Positions 1 through 9,591 of a stretch of 64,000 bases of DNA are shown here, in pieces (positions within the stretch are counted from its first letter, which is position 1; the number at the start of each line of letters is the position of its first letter). The stretch comes from Rhizobium nepotum 39/7 (GTDB taxonomy: Bacteria; Pseudomonadota; Alphaproteobacteria; Rhizobiales; Rhizobiaceae), in contig NZ_JWJH01000012.1 in NCBI RefSeq assembly GCF_000949865.1, forward strand, positions 255,928-319,927, given 5' to 3'. The notes beneath the pieces are model-generated. The model was not told where the DNA came from and ran no database searches. It saw nothing but the letters and a program-made list of their open reading frames with translations. The position numbers and the translations under genes were made by a program.

Positions 1-747
1 GGAATTCAGAGCATGCATGCCTCGATATCGCTGGCCGGCCACCCTGCGGCGATGCGCTCGACGGTCGATCGTCCTCGTGGCATAGACCCCACAGACAGAT
101 AGGCAGTGTTTCTATAATGGGCCTTTGTTCGTCAAGTCCCTCAGTACCAGTATCTCGTCAAAGATCATGCTTCTGTCCGTGGTCAACACCAGGGTCGCCA
201 TACCATGCCATAAGATCAGAACTGGCAGGTCAATCTAGGCGGCGTGATTGCCAAAGCATCACAGCACTACTTACAACCTTGCCAGGCTCTCGTCCCGGTG
301 ACGGGACCTCATTGAGACAAAATTACAATTGCTTCGTCTCGATGCCGCCCCGCAAAGGGGCCTTGCACACTATATGCCATGGGAATTCAAGGCCTGACGC
401 CATCAGCGCTTACAGTGGAACGCAGTTCGGTACATATTGCATCCCCAGCGCAAGTCCTCATCCTCAAACAACGATTAATCAGAATTGTATTATTGAGAAT
501 TACCCCCTAATTGCTGAGAAAACACTGGGCTTCTTCCCTAATATGTGGTGTTGACAGGGTCTCGCTATCACATTATCAGCGTGCGCCGAAGCGATAGCGA
601 CCCTGTTTACCGATTGTTCAGGGTTACGAGCGGTGAGATATCTGACAAAGTCAAAGCAATGGCCCGCTGAACGACTCATCAGATCGTCGTCCAGATTGGC
701 GCATCTCTATGAGACAAGCCGCAGAAACAAACTAAGGAACATAGAAC
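1..747. other. gene-poor leader region, no supported gene
   Basis: No reading frame here is convincing. The longest open stretch on the + strand, about 117-554, has a Ser/Pro/Cys-rich translation without recognisable motifs, and its composition does not match the neighbouring genes. AT-rich tracts occur at about 470-540. An imperfect inverted repeat spans 554-606 (ACAGGGT...GCTATC against GATAGCG...CCCTGT, with a 2-nt bulge). It could be a decayed insertion, a long regulatory region for the exporter that follows, or the edge of a larger element left of the window. I see no transposase or integrase motif. Confidence 0.5.
551..579 (+). promoter_or_regulatory. possible sigma70-type promoter
   Basis: TTGACA at 551-556 is followed after 17 nt by TATCAG at 574-579. 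The spacing is ideal and the -35 is perfect, and the first downstream gene on this strand is the ABC exporter at 748. The inverted repeat 554-606 overlaps it, which could be an operator. It is only a pattern match; a start about 160 nt upstream of the gene is plausible but unproven. Confidence 0.3.
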
Positions 748-2511
748 TTGATAGGATCTTTTCTGTCGTCAAACGACAAGAAGCTGTTGACCCGGCTTTT
801 TAAAGAGAACTTCAAAAAGCACGTTGGCTGGTACTCATCAGCAATTGCGGCAATGTTCATCGTTGCCGGTATGACCTCCCTCAGCGCCTGGATCATGCGT
901 GATATCGTCAACAGCGTTTACCTGAAACAGGGTTTTGACGTTGTTCTTGAGATCGCGTTTGCAGTTGCCGGTATTTTTATTATTAAGGGTCTCGCGACTT
1001 TTGTACAAAGCTATTATCTGAGCAAGGCAGGCAACAGCATCGTCGCAGAACAACAACGTAAAATCTATGATCGGCTTCTAAAGCAGGGAGTTTCATTTTT
1101 TCAGAATCTACCTTCCTCCGAGCTACTGATCCGGGTTACCTACAATGCCCAATCTGCTCGAAATGTGATCGATACCATCGTCACTTCATTTGTCCGTGAT
1201 CTTTTTTCCCTCCTTGGCTTGATCATTGTAATGTTCGCACAGAATTTCCTTCTGAGTGCGATTTCCATGATCATCGGACCTATTGCGATTTTCAGCGTGC
1301 GTTTGGTCCTGCGACGTGTACGCAAAATCATGGAAGCGGAGCTTGCTTCCCTCGGCGAAATCGTCAATGTCGTGCAGGAAACCAGCATCGGCGTTCGCGT
1401 AATTAAAGCATTCTCTCTCGAGAAACTGATGCGCCAGCGCATGAACAAGGCCGTGTCCGACGTCGAGCATCGGGCCAATGGTATTGCGAAGCTTGAGGCG
1501 GCAACCAGCCCAATCATGGAGACTTTATCAGGCCTTGCTATCGCAGCCGTGATTGCTGTGTCCGGTTACACAGTACTCGAAAAAGGTGGCTCACCAGGCG
1601 ACCTGATGGCCTTCATCACCGCACTTCTTCTTGCTTACGAACCAGCAAAACGTTTGGCTCGCATGCGAATCCAGATCGAAAGTGGTATGATCGGTGTGCG
1701 TATGATGTTCGAGGTTTTGGATGCCCCGCTTACGCTCACCGAAAAGAAGGACGCTGCACCTCTCCCCAAGGCAAGCGGCGATGTGGAACTGAAAAACGTC
1801 AGCTTCGAATATGTCTCGGGCCAACCGGTCCTGAAGGATATCAGCGTGCTGTTCGAGGGTGGTAAGATGACTGCGCTGGTCGGACCTTCCGGTAGCGGCA
1901 AGTCCACCATCATCAATCTCATGATGCGCCTTTACGACCCGCAGAACGGTTCTGTTGAAATCAACGGCATGGATTTGCGCGACGTTTCTTTCGCCAGCCT
2001 GCGCGAGCATGTTTCTTACGTTGGGCAGGAAACCTTCCTCTTCTCGGGGACGGTAAAGCATAACATTTCCGTCGGTCGTGACGATGCGACGGAAGAGGAA
2101 ATCATCGCAGCAGCGAAGGCTGCTAACGCGCATGATTTCATCACGAAGATGCCGCACGGTTACGACTCCAAGCTTGGAGAAAACGGCTCTGGTCTGTCTG
2201 GTGGCCAGCGGCAGCGTGTCGCCATCGCACGCGCCATGCTCAGAGACGCGGACATATTGATCCTCGATGAGGCAACGAGCGCGCTCGATTCGGAATCCGA
2301 AGCGCTTGTTCGGGATGCGCTTGAGCGGTTGACGCACAACAAGACGTCGATCGTTATCGCTCACCGGCTCTCGACCATCAATCGAGCCGACAAGATCGTC
2401 GTCATGGATAATGGCGAAGTCGTGGAGCAAGGAAGCCGTCGTGAACTACTAGAAACGGAAGGCCTCTACAAGCGTTTGCATACCATCCAGTTCGACGCAG
2501 ACGTCGCATAA
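748..2511 (+). CDS. ABC exporter, fused membrane and ATPase domains (MsbA-like)
   Basis: A 587-residue half-transporter expected to act as a homodimer in the inner membrane. An ABC transmembrane domain (about residues 20-310, six predicted helices) precedes a nucleotide-binding domain with Walker [11 protein letters not shown]-loop VGQETFLFSG, signature LSGGQRQR, Walker B ILILDEATSALD and the switch histidine in IVIAHRLST. The order matches lipid A, multidrug and glucan exporters of the MsbA/LmrA type; the substrate cannot be told. The start is a TTG at 748 with AAGGA nine bases upstream. GC is somewhat lower than in later genes. A hairpin follows the stop, so it is probably monocistronic. 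Confidence 0.9.
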   Translation: MIGSFLSSNDKKLLTRLFKENFKKHVGWYSSAIAAMFIVAGMTSLSAWIMRDIVNSVYLKQGFDVVLEIAFAVAGIFIIKGLATFVQSYYLSKAGNSIVAEQQRKIYDRLLKQGVSFFQNLPSSELLIRVTYNAQSARNVIDTIVTSFVRDLFSLLGLIIVMFAQNFLLSAISMIIGPIAIFSVRLVLRRVRKIMEAELASLGEIVNVVQETSIGVRVIKAFSLEKLMRQRMNKAVSDVEHRANGIAKLEAATSPIMETLSGLAIAAVIAVSGYTVLEKGGSPGDLMAFITALLLAYEPAKRLARMRIQIESGMIGVRMMFEVLDAPLTLTEKKDAAPLPKASGDVELKNVSFEYVSGQPVLKDISVLFEGGKMTALVGPSGSGKSTIINLMMRLYDPQNGSVEINGMDLRDVSFASLREHVSYVGQETFLFSGTVKHNISVGRDDATEEEIIAAAKAANAHDFITKMPHGYDSKLGENGSGLSGGQRQRVAIARAMLRDADILILDEATSALDSESEALVRDALERLTHNKTSIVIAHRLSTINRADKIVVMDNGEVVEQGSRRELLETEGLYKRLHTIQFDADVA

Positions 2512-2521
2512 TTCAATATAA

Positions 2522-2547
2522 AACGGGCGGCCTTCTCTCCGCCCGTT
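2522..2547 (+). terminator. terminator-like hairpin after the ABC exporter
   Basis: AACGGGCGG at 2522-2530 pairs perfectly with CCGCCCGTT at 2539-2547 across an 8-nt loop, beginning 11 nt after the exporter stop. The downstream T-run is weak (CGTCTGTTG), so termination may be partial and the next gene at 2583 may receive some readthrough. Confidence 0.55.
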
Positions 2548-2582
2548 CGTCTGTTGAGCAAACAGTAGCAGGATGCGACGGA

Positions 2583-3362
2583 ATGACGGCGATCGAAAAA
2601 CTGGCCCAGCGCTTTGTGAAAGCGGACCTGGAGGGCGCAAAAATTCCTCTGGCGACGTTGGAGGCGAATGGTGTCATTCCCGGTAGTCTTGAAGAGGCGA
2701 TGGCCGTTCAGCGCGCTTTTGTTGAAGCGTCCGGCAAGACGGTTGCGGGCTGGAAGCTGGCGATCAGGCCGGATGGCACAGCTGTCGGTGCGCCGATGGT
2801 CGATTGTTACCGGGTCGATGACGACAATATCGCATCTTTTTCGGGAGCGGCGATCGAAGGCATCGAAGTGGAAATCTGCTTCACCCTCGCCTCCGATATT
2901 CCCGCCGCAACCGCGACCCCGCTAAGCAGGGCCGATATATTGACGAATATCGACAGGGTTCACCTTGGCGCCGAACTCCTCGGCTACCGGATGGTGGAGA
3001 AAAACCAGGTCCCCTTCCCGCTTTTTCTGGCGGATCGCCTTGCCAATCGCGGGTTTGTTCTCGGGCCGGAAGTCGACGCGACAGTCGTTGATACCTTCGC
3101 CGAAAATACCGGGAAGCTGCCACATCTGACGGTGACAGAAGGCACAGATGTCCGTTTCAATGCGACGGTAAAACACCCCAATATCGATCCGCTCGCCCCG
3201 CTCCTCGCCTTTGCCAATTCCCCCCTCAACAGGGATGGAATGCTGAAACGCGGGCAGATTGTCACCACCGGCAGTCTTTGTGGTGCGATAACAAGCAGCC
3301 TTGCCGCCGAAACGCATATCGATATGAAATCGGTCGGCGCTTTCACACTTTCATGTTCGTGA
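2583..3362 (+). CDS. 2-keto-4-pentenoate hydratase-like protein (FAH superfamily)
   Basis: A 259-residue protein with the MhpD/2-oxopent-4-enoate hydratase layout. It has an N-terminal helical part, a GWKLAI motif near residue 57, the acidic metal-binding stretch GIEVEICF near residue 92, and a C-terminal segment (TTGSLCGAI) typical of this fold. Family members hydrate 2-oxo-alkenoates in meta-cleavage pathways or act on related 2-oxo acids. No ring-cleavage partner is nearby, so the physiological substrate is unknown. It lies 71 nt after the exporter and convergent with the BASS transporter, with no evident functional link to either. Confidence 0.75.
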   Translation: MTAIEKLAQRFVKADLEGAKIPLATLEANGVIPGSLEEAMAVQRAFVEASGKTVAGWKLAIRPDGTAVGAPMVDCYRVDDDNIASFSGAAIEGIEVEICFTLASDIPAATATPLSRADILTNIDRVHLGAELLGYRMVEKNQVPFPLFLADRLANRGFVLGPEVDATVVDTFAENTGKLPHLTVTEGTDVRFNATVKHPNIDPLAPLLAFANSPLNRDGMLKRGQIVTTGSLCGAITSSLAAETHIDMKSVGAFTLSCS

Positions 3363-3505
3363 TCGTCATGGGTTACCGTCGACGCGGATAGCGCCTGCGT
3401 CGACGACGATTTTGGTCAAGGCGTTACGGACATACGGCGTTATGTCCGTAAGACCCCCTTCGAGGCCCGCTTCATGTCCCATCAGCCGATCCCGGGAGGA
3501 CGAAC

Positions 3506-4456
3506 CTATCCGGCTTTCGTATTCGCCTTCACGTCCACGCGCCCCGAAAACCAGTTGGCCAGAAGCGCGCCGGAAATATTGTGCCAGACGCTGAAAATGG
3601 CGCTGGGAACAGCTGCCAACGGCGAGAAATATGCTGTCGCAAGAGCGGCACCGAGACCGGAGTTCTGCATTCCCACCTCAATGGCAATTGCCTTGCGCTT
3701 GGCGAGGGAGAGACCGGTCGCCTTTGCCGCGAAGTAGCCAAGCAGATAGCCGAGGCCGTTATGGAGAACGACGACCGCAAATATCATCAGTCCGGACTGG
3801 ACGATCGCACCCTTCGATGCACCGACAACCGCCGAAACGATCAAAACGATGCCGATGACGCTTACGAGCGGCAATGCCGGCACGGCCGCCTTCACGACAC
3901 CCGGCAAAAGCTTCTGCAAGGCAGCACCGAGGGCCAGCGGCACCAGCACGACCTTGACGATGCTCAGGAACATTGCCCAGCCATCGACCGGCAGGAACTG
4001 GCTGGCGAACAACCATACGAGGAATGGCGTCACCAAGGGAGCGGCAAGCGTCGTCACTGAGGTGCAGGCGACAGACAGGGCGACGTCACCCTTCGACAGA
4101 TATGTCATGACGTTGGACGATGTCCCGCCCGGGCAGCAGCCAACCAGGATGACACCTGCCGCCACTTCAGGCGGCATCGGGATGAGCAGGGTGAGCAGCA
4201 CCGCAAGTAGCGGCATGATGAGGAACTGCCCGAGCACACCGATGGTGACGTCGACCGGGCGCCTCACGACTTCACGAAAATCGTCCACCGACAGGGTCAG
4301 CCCCATGCCGAACATGATGATCGACAAAAGCGTGACGATCCAGGGCCCGATCTGCTTGAACGTATCCGGAAAAAAGAAGCCGAGGACAGCAAACAGGATA
4401 ACCCAACCGGCAAATGTCTTGCCGACAAAAGTCGAGATGGTTGCCAGAAATTTCAT
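3506..4456 (-). CDS. bile acid:sodium symporter family (BASS/SBF) transporter
   Basis: A 316-residue integral membrane protein with about nine or ten hydrophobic segments covering almost its full length. It carries the family stretch around residues 108-130 (CCPGGTSSNVMTYLSKGD), which includes the conserved Gly-Thr-Ser-Ser-Asn of the crossover region. BASS proteins carry organic anions such as pyruvate, pantoate-type compounds or bile acids, usually with sodium. The gene stands alone between an oppositely directed hydratase and the PP2C gene. The start at 4456 is the first in-frame ATG, with an AGGA-type site upstream. Substrate unassigned. Confidence 0.85.
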   Translation of the reverse strand: MKFLATISTFVGKTFAGWVILFAVLGFFFPDTFKQIGPWIVTLLSIIMFGMGLTLSVDDFREVVRRPVDVTIGVLGQFLIMPLLAVLLTLLIPMPPEVAAGVILVGCCPGGTSSNVMTYLSKGDVALSVACTSVTTLAAPLVTPFLVWLFASQFLPVDGWAMFLSIVKVVLVPLALGAALQKLLPGVVKAAVPALPLVSVIGIVLIVSAVVGASKGAIVQSGLMIFAVVVLHNGLGYLLGYFAAKATGLSLAKRKAIAIEVGMQNSGLGAALATAYFSPLAAVPSAIFSVWHNISGALLANWFSGRVDVKANTKAG

Positions 4457-4562
4457 GTCCTCACTCCAAAGTTAAAACCCGTCGCGATCTCTAATAGACG
4501 GGACTCATGTGTCAAGGCCCCGCCCGGCCCTCCAAGACCTGTGTGAAATCGACTAGCTATTT

Positions 4563-5519
4563 TTACCCAACATTCAGGCAGACGACCGTCCTGTCGTCGC
4601 TGAATTCGGTGGTTGTCGAGCCTTTTACCGACGGATAGTCGTTGAGCTTGTGAAAATCCACAGCCTCGACACGGGCGAATTCCGCTTCCCAGTCAGCGAT
4701 ATCGGTTCCCGCCGGCAGAGACAGATAACCGTCGGAAAAGATTTCAAGGCTCACAAGCGTATCCTTGGCGATGCGGAGATCGACCGTCCCCTCCTCAATG
4801 ACCTTTCCGCCATTGACCGAGGCGTAACCCAGTACGTGTCCCTGCCTGTTTGCGAATTGCGGCTGAACGCGAATTCCCCCCATCAGGAATTCCTCGACTG
4901 CTTCGATGTCGTTCTCAAGACCGCTCATACCGGCTGCGGCAATGACAACACCCTCCGCCTCCCGCGCAGTCATGATGCCGTTTTCGATGGCGGAACGCAG
5001 GCCAGAAAAGATGGTCGCACGCGTGCGTGTCTCGGCCGCATCGCCATCTTTGAGAACAGCAAACAGCTGTTTGAAGACAAGGATGCGCGCCGATGTACTC
5101 ACCTTGTCTATCAGCTTCGCATGCTGCAGCAGTCGGGTGCCGTTGATGCGCACACCGGAATCACCGGCAAGAAGCAGGCGAAAGCTGTCGCCGTTGTCGG
5201 CCACGATTGCGAGCGTTGTGGAGGGTGGATGGCTGGCATTGATTCGCTCCGCCTCCTGTTTCAAGATATCGCTGATGTTTTGAAAAAGCTGAGGCGCGGC
5301 AATCTTTTCCAGCGTACCATCGAGGCTCATCTTCGCCACGGCATTTACGGCGGCGAGTGCTGCAATCCGGCCTGAGCTCAGCCCGCCGTAACTTGCACCG
5401 GTCGGGTCGGTCGCACCGTCGAATACGGCCAGAACCCTGCCCGGTATGATAAGTGCTACATCGTCCCCGGGCGTTGTGGCGTTCTTGTATTTCGATTGCG
5501 AAAAGCTCGCGATATTCAT
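4563..5519 (-). CDS. PP2C-type phosphatase-like protein linked to an ABC importer
   Basis: Read from the ATG at 5519 (318 residues), which has AAGGAA at a good distance; the frame stays open upstream but would run into the permease gene. PP2C-like landmarks are VFDGATDPTG near residue 35, AGDSGVRI near 130, FSDGYLSLP near 265 and SDDRTVV at the C terminus, consistent with the metal-binding aspartates. PP2C enzymes are Mn/Mg-dependent Ser/Thr phosphatases. As the last gene of an Fbp/Pot-type ABC operon it might instead dephosphorylate an imported compound. No sensor or kinase domain is attached. The family call is moderate and the role is inferred. Confidence 0.65.
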   Translation of the reverse strand: MNIASFSQSKYKNATTPGDDVALIIPGRVLAVFDGATDPTGASYGGLSSGRIAALAAVNAVAKMSLDGTLEKIAAPQLFQNISDILKQEAERINASHPPSTTLAIVADNGDSFRLLLAGDSGVRINGTRLLQHAKLIDKVSTSARILVFKQLFAVLKDGDAAETRTRATIFSGLRSAIENGIMTAREAEGVVIAAAGMSGLENDIEAVEEFLMGGIRVQPQFANRQGHVLGYASVNGGKVIEEGTVDLRIAKDTLVSLEIFSDGYLSLPAGTDIADWEAEFARVEAVDFHKLNDYPSVKGSTTTEFSDDRTVVCLNVG

Positions 5520-5619
5520 CGTCGTGTATTCCTTGCAGAGGGAGGCTGGGCCAGAAGGAGGCTGGCGGCGACACACATGTCGCCGCTGCTGCAGTCTTTG
5601 GTGAGGGAGCGGTACGGTT

Positions 5620-7305
5620 TCAGACGAAGGAGGCTTCTTTGTCTTCCGAAAGGCGGAACACGACGAAGACGCAAAGGCCGGTGCTGACCAGAAGCACGGT
5701 TGAAAGCGCCGCAGCCGTGCCAAACTCGCCGTCAATCACCTGAACATAGATGAGAACCGGCATGGTGATGGTTCGTGCCGTGTAGAGGATCAGCGTCGAG
5801 GACAACTCGTTGATGGCCGTTATGAAGCTCATCAGCGAACCGATGATGAGACCGGGCAGCATCAGCGGCACCGTCACCGACACGAAGGTCTTTGCCGGCG
5901 AAGCCCCGAGATTAACCGCAGCCTCCTCGATGGACGGCTTGATCTGCCTGAGGATCGATGTCGTGGAGCGGACGCCATAGGGCAGCCGGCGGATAAACAC
6001 CAAAAGGATGATGATGAGCGCTGTCCCCGTGATATCGAAGGGCGGATAGCGGAAAGTCGTGACGTAGCCAATCGCCATGACAACGCCGGGGATAAGGTAA
6101 GGTACCATCAGCAGAAGATCGAGCGAGCCGGAGATCGCATTGTCGCGTCGCACCACGATGAAGGACAGCAGGCCGGAGACGATCGCAATCAGCACCACGG
6201 CAGCCAGTGCAAATGTGAAACTGTTGGCAATCGCCTGCGGTGAATCGCGAAGGATGCGGGCATAGCTGTCCAACCCGAAACCGCCCGTGAAGACGGGACC
6301 GCTGGTTGCGAGGAACGAGGTATAGATGACCGTGAGCGACGGCAGCATGGCGATGAAGACGACCAGATAGCAGAAGCCGTGCACGATGAAAGACTTCAGC
6401 GGACGCATGAACTGTTTTACCGGCCGGTTGGTCAGTGAGCTGGCGTAGCGACGCCTGGCAAGAATGCGCCGCTGCAACAGAAGTGCCGCCATGGAAATCG
6501 CAATCATCACCATGGAGATGGTCACCGCCATGGTCGGCGTTCCCGCCATTTCAGAGGTATATTGCGCATAGGCGATGGTCGATAGCGTTCTGATACCCTT
6601 GCCGAGGATCGCCGGGGTTCCGAAGTCGGCGATGGACAGCACGAAGCAGATGATCGCGCCAGTGCTGACCGCCGGAAAGACCAGCGGCAAGGTGATCTTG
6701 CGGAACCGTTGGAAAGCCGTGCAGCCGAGATTTTCCGCTGCGTCCTCATAGGACTTGTTGATGGTGTTCAGCGCGTTTTCCGTCATCAGGAAGATGTAGG
6801 GAAAGAACTTCAGGCTGAAGACCATCACGATGCCCGGGATCCCGTAGATCGTCGGCAATGAAATGCCGGCGAAGGACAGGAGATTGGTGACCGCGCCGTT
6901 GGCACCGAACAGCATGATCCAGGCATAGGCACCGATGAACGGCGGTGCGCAGAGAACCAGCACCGCGAATGTGGCGATGAAAGTGCGTCCCCTGATGCGG
7001 TAACGGGAGGTGCAGAAGGCAAGCGGAATACCGAGAAGGCAGGCACCCAGCATGCCTAGTACACCGATGACAAGCGTGTTCCACAATGCCACGGTGTAGA
7101 ACCGCCGTGTGAACACTTCCGCGTAGTTGCCGAGACCGAAAGCACCGGTTTTGGCATCGAAGAAACTGATGAAGAACACGCTGAAGATCGGCAGGACCAG
7201 GAAGATCGCCAGCAGGATGACAGCGAATACCGTCACGCTTGTCCAGAAACCTGGCAGTCGCAGGCGGAAACCGTCGGGAGTTGCAGTCGCAGTCATATCC
7301 GTCAT
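5620..7305 (-). CDS. ABC importer permease, two fused domains (FbpB/AfuB type)
   Basis: A 561-residue inner-membrane protein with two tandem binding-protein-dependent permease domains (about residues 60-280 and 340-545). Each carries the EAA-loop pattern, seen as EDAAENLGCTAFQRF and EEAAVNLGASPAKTF. This fusion is characteristic of ferric-iron, thiamine and 2-aminoethylphosphonate-type importers, where one polypeptide supplies both halves of the channel. Its start overlaps the stop of the ATPase gene by 4 nt (ATGA at 7302-7305), indicating translational coupling. It lies between the ATPase and the PP2C-like gene. The substrate is not readable from the permease. Confidence 0.9.
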   Translation of the reverse strand: MTDMTATATPDGFRLRLPGFWTSVTVFAVILLAIFLVLPIFSVFFISFFDAKTGAFGLGNYAEVFTRRFYTVALWNTLVIGVLGMLGACLLGIPLAFCTSRYRIRGRTFIATFAVLVLCAPPFIGAYAWIMLFGANGAVTNLLSFAGISLPTIYGIPGIVMVFSLKFFPYIFLMTENALNTINKSYEDAAENLGCTAFQRFRKITLPLVFPAVSTGAIICFVLSIADFGTPAILGKGIRTLSTIAYAQYTSEMAGTPTMAVTISMVMIAISMAALLLQRRILARRRYASSLTNRPVKQFMRPLKSFIVHGFCYLVVFIAMLPSLTVIYTSFLATSGPVFTGGFGLDSYARILRDSPQAIANSFTFALAAVVLIAIVSGLLSFIVVRRDNAISGSLDLLLMVPYLIPGVVMAIGYVTTFRYPPFDITGTALIIILLVFIRRLPYGVRSTTSILRQIKPSIEEAAVNLGASPAKTFVSVTVPLMLPGLIIGSLMSFITAINELSSTLILYTARTITMPVLIYVQVIDGEFGTAAALSTVLLVSTGLCVFVVFRLSEDKEASFV

Positions 7306-8399
7306 GACAGGCGCTCCCCGGTTACGCCCTCGCCGAACAGCCTCGCATCGGCCGCGCGCCAGGAGAAAGTGGTTTTCTGGTTCGGCTGCAGCGCGATGAT
7401 CTCCGGCGATGGCTTGGTGATTGCCTCGATTTCCTCACCGGAAGAGAGCACGGCAGCAACGTTCATCTCGCGACCGGTAAAACTGACCTGCCTTATGCTC
7501 ACAGGCAGTTCGATGCGCTCATCACCGTCAATCGCGGAGGGACCGACGGCAATCGCCTCGGGGCGGATGGCGGCGACGATCTTCCGCTCCGGGGAGATTG
7601 CATCCGCCTGCGGCAGTGCGACCTTATGGCCGGAAATGGATATCTGCCCACCAGAACGGTCAAGTGCCAGAAAATTGTTTGCCCCCACGAAGGACGCGAC
7701 AAAGCGGTTGGCGGGATTGTTATAGACTTCCCAGGGTGGTGCAGCCTGCTGAATGACGCCGCCATACATGACGCAAACCAGATCAGACATGGCAAGCGCC
7801 TCTTCCTGATCATGCGTGACATAGATGGTGGTGATGTTCATGGCCTGCTGGATTTCGCGGAGCTCCCGCCGCAGGTCCACGCGAAGTTTGGCGTCGAGGT
7901 TGGACAGCGGTTCGTCCATCAACAGCACTTTCGGGTTGATGACGAGTGCGCGCGCCAGACCGACGCGCTGCTGCTGGCCGCCGGAGAGTTCGTGAGGCAT
8001 ACGCTTGGCGTAGGGAGCGAGCTGCACGACATCGAGGATCTTGCCGACCCGTTCACGGATCTCGGCTGAAGATGCCTTGCGCTGTTTCAGACCGAAGGCA
8101 ATGTTGTCAAATACCGAAATATGCGGAAACACCGCATAATCCTGAAAGACCATGCCAACGTCGCGCTTGTGGGCGGGCACATGTTCGATCGCCTGTCTTT
8201 CGATACTGATGCTACCGCTATCCTGCTGATGAAAACCGGCAATCGTACGCAGAAGGGTCGTCTTGCCGCATCCGCTGGGTCCGAGAAGCGTGAAAAACGA
8301 TCCGGAAGGGATGGAGATATTGATGTCGGAGAGGGCAACGACATCCCGGTAACTTTTCTTGATGCTGGTAATTTCTACGGCGGCCATGTGCTGCTCCAT
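7302..8399 (-). CDS. ABC importer ATPase (PotA/FbpC type)
   Basis: 365 residues from the ATG at 8399, which has AGGA six bases upstream; an earlier in-frame start would add about 30 unconserved residues. Walker A is GPSGCGKTT, the signature [15 protein letters not shown], Walker [14 protein letters not shown], and the H-loop YVTHDQEEA, followed by a C-terminal TOBE-like domain. It energises uptake through the fused permease encoded just downstream (4-nt overlap) using the binding protein at 8500-9492. The CUT2/Pot/Fbp subfamily covers iron, polyamine, thiamine and phosphonate importers. Confidence 0.92.
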   Translation of the reverse strand: MEQHMAAVEITSIKKSYRDVVALSDINISIPSGSFFTLLGPSGCGKTTLLRTIAGFHQQDSGSISIERQAIEHVPAHKRDVGMVFQDYAVFPHISVFDNIAFGLKQRKASSAEIRERVGKILDVVQLAPYAKRMPHELSGGQQQRVGLARALVINPKVLLMDEPLSNLDAKLRVDLRRELREIQQAMNITTIYVTHDQEEALAMSDLVCVMYGGVIQQAAPPWEVYNNPANRFVASFVGANNFLALDRSGGQISISGHKVALPQADAISPERKIVAAIRPEAIAVGPSAIDGDERIELPVSIRQVSFTGREMNVAAVLSSGEEIEAITKPSPEIIALQPNQKTTFSWRAADARLFGEGVTGERLS

Positions 8400-8499
8400 G
8401 ACATATCCTGCGCGGCACACGACCACGGGGACGGAACGAAAATGCGATTGTGAAAGAGACAATGTGGGGACGGCGGCCTGCACCGCCCCCGGCAATGTC

Positions 8500-9492
8500 T
8501 TACTGAACGTCGAGCAGGATCTCGTTCCACTTTTCCATCAGGCGTGCGCGATTGTCCCCAGCCCACTTGAAATCGTATTTCGCATCCGGAACATCGGACA
8601 GGGGAACAAGTGCCGCATTGGCCGGAACATCTGATCTGACCGAGCGGCGACCCGCTTTCACCACGACTTCCTGCGCTTCCCTGGAAACGATGAAATCGAT
8701 GAAGGCCTTGCCGTTTTCGGCGTTCGGCGCACCCTTGACGAGCGCCATGCCATCAGGCGCGATTGCCGTACCCTCTTTCGGATAAATAATTTCGACCGGC
8801 GCGCTGCCGAGCTTGTAGCGCAGGGCGGCGTCTTCGAGCGTAATACCGACCGCCTGCTCGCCATCATTGACGAAACGCGGAACCGCGCCTGAAGAGGTGG
8901 AAAGAACGGAGTTGCCGAGAATGCCGGTATAGACTTCCCAGCCCTTCTCCTCGCTGTCAAAATCCTGCAATACCGTCGCCATCTGGATATAGGCGGAGCC
9001 GGACTGGTCAGCGCGGGCCGAGGAAATCAGGCCCTTATATTCAGGCTTGGCAAGATCGGCCCAGGATGTCGGGACCGGCGCGCCTTTCAGCGCCTCCTTA
9101 TTGACGATGAAGGCCGTAACGACAGCCGTAAAAGGCACCCAGTTCACGCTCGGGGTAAAGGCAGGGTTGATCGATGCAGCCTCGGTGGGCTTGTAAGGTT
9201 CAAAGAGGTCGGCGGAAAAATCGATAACCGTGCCGTCGACGCTCCAGATCACGTCGCCTGCCGCCTTGCCGCTCTCCGCCTTGATCCGGTTCATCAGTTC
9301 ACCGGATCCGGCTTTGACAAGCTCGACCTTGGTGCCGGTTTTCTTTTCAAACATGGGTAGCAACTCATCCATGAGCTGCTGTGGCGCGGCAGAATAGACC
9401 ACGACGGTGCCTTCCGCGTGAGCGAAAGCCGCGCTGGCAAGGAATGTTGCGCCGGCAAAAAGGCGCGCGAAAATAGTGCATGATTGACGCAT
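8500..9492 (-). CDS. periplasmic substrate-binding protein (iron/phosphonate type)
   Basis: 330 residues from the ATG at 9492 with GGAG seven bases upstream. The Sec signal peptide has a hydrophobic core and an Ala-x-Ala end near residue 27 (AFAHAEG). The mature protein begins TVVVYSAAPQQLMDELLP and shows the two-lobed FbpA-like pattern, including SADLFEPYKP and PTSWADLAKPEYKG. Relatives bind Fe(III), 2-aminoethylphosphonate or small phosphorylated compounds. A clear tyrosine pair for iron is not obvious, and the adjacent phosphatase fits a phosphorus-containing ligand at least as well. First gene of the operon, divergent from the ROK regulator. Confidence 0.85.
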   Translation of the reverse strand: MRQSCTIFARLFAGATFLASAAFAHAEGTVVVYSAAPQQLMDELLPMFEKKTGTKVELVKAGSGELMNRIKAESGKAAGDVIWSVDGTVIDFSADLFEPYKPTEAASINPAFTPSVNWVPFTAVVTAFIVNKEALKGAPVPTSWADLAKPEYKGLISSARADQSGSAYIQMATVLQDFDSEEKGWEVYTGILGNSVLSTSSGAVPRFVNDGEQAVGITLEDAALRYKLGSAPVEIIYPKEGTAIAPDGMALVKGAPNAENGKAFIDFIVSREAQEVVVKAGRRSVRSDVPANAALVPLSDVPDAKYDFKWAGDNRARLMEKWNEILLDVQ

Positions 9493-9591
9493 AAGGGGGC
9501 TCCGTTTTTTTGTTCCCTGACAGACGAGGCCCTGCGACATGATTTCTTTTTGATTTTGCCCGTCGCCACCCGCCGTCTGTCATTTATTTTC

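Noticed and set aside
117-554. 145-residue open frame on the + strand
   Set aside because: Translation is Ser/Pro/Cys-rich without motifs, no ribosome site precedes its ATG, and base use does not show coding periodicity by eye.
5520-5735. Longer N terminus for the PP2C-like protein
   Set aside because: It would overlap the permease gene by more than 100 nt and lacks a ribosome site; the ATG at 5519 has one and begins at the conserved domain.
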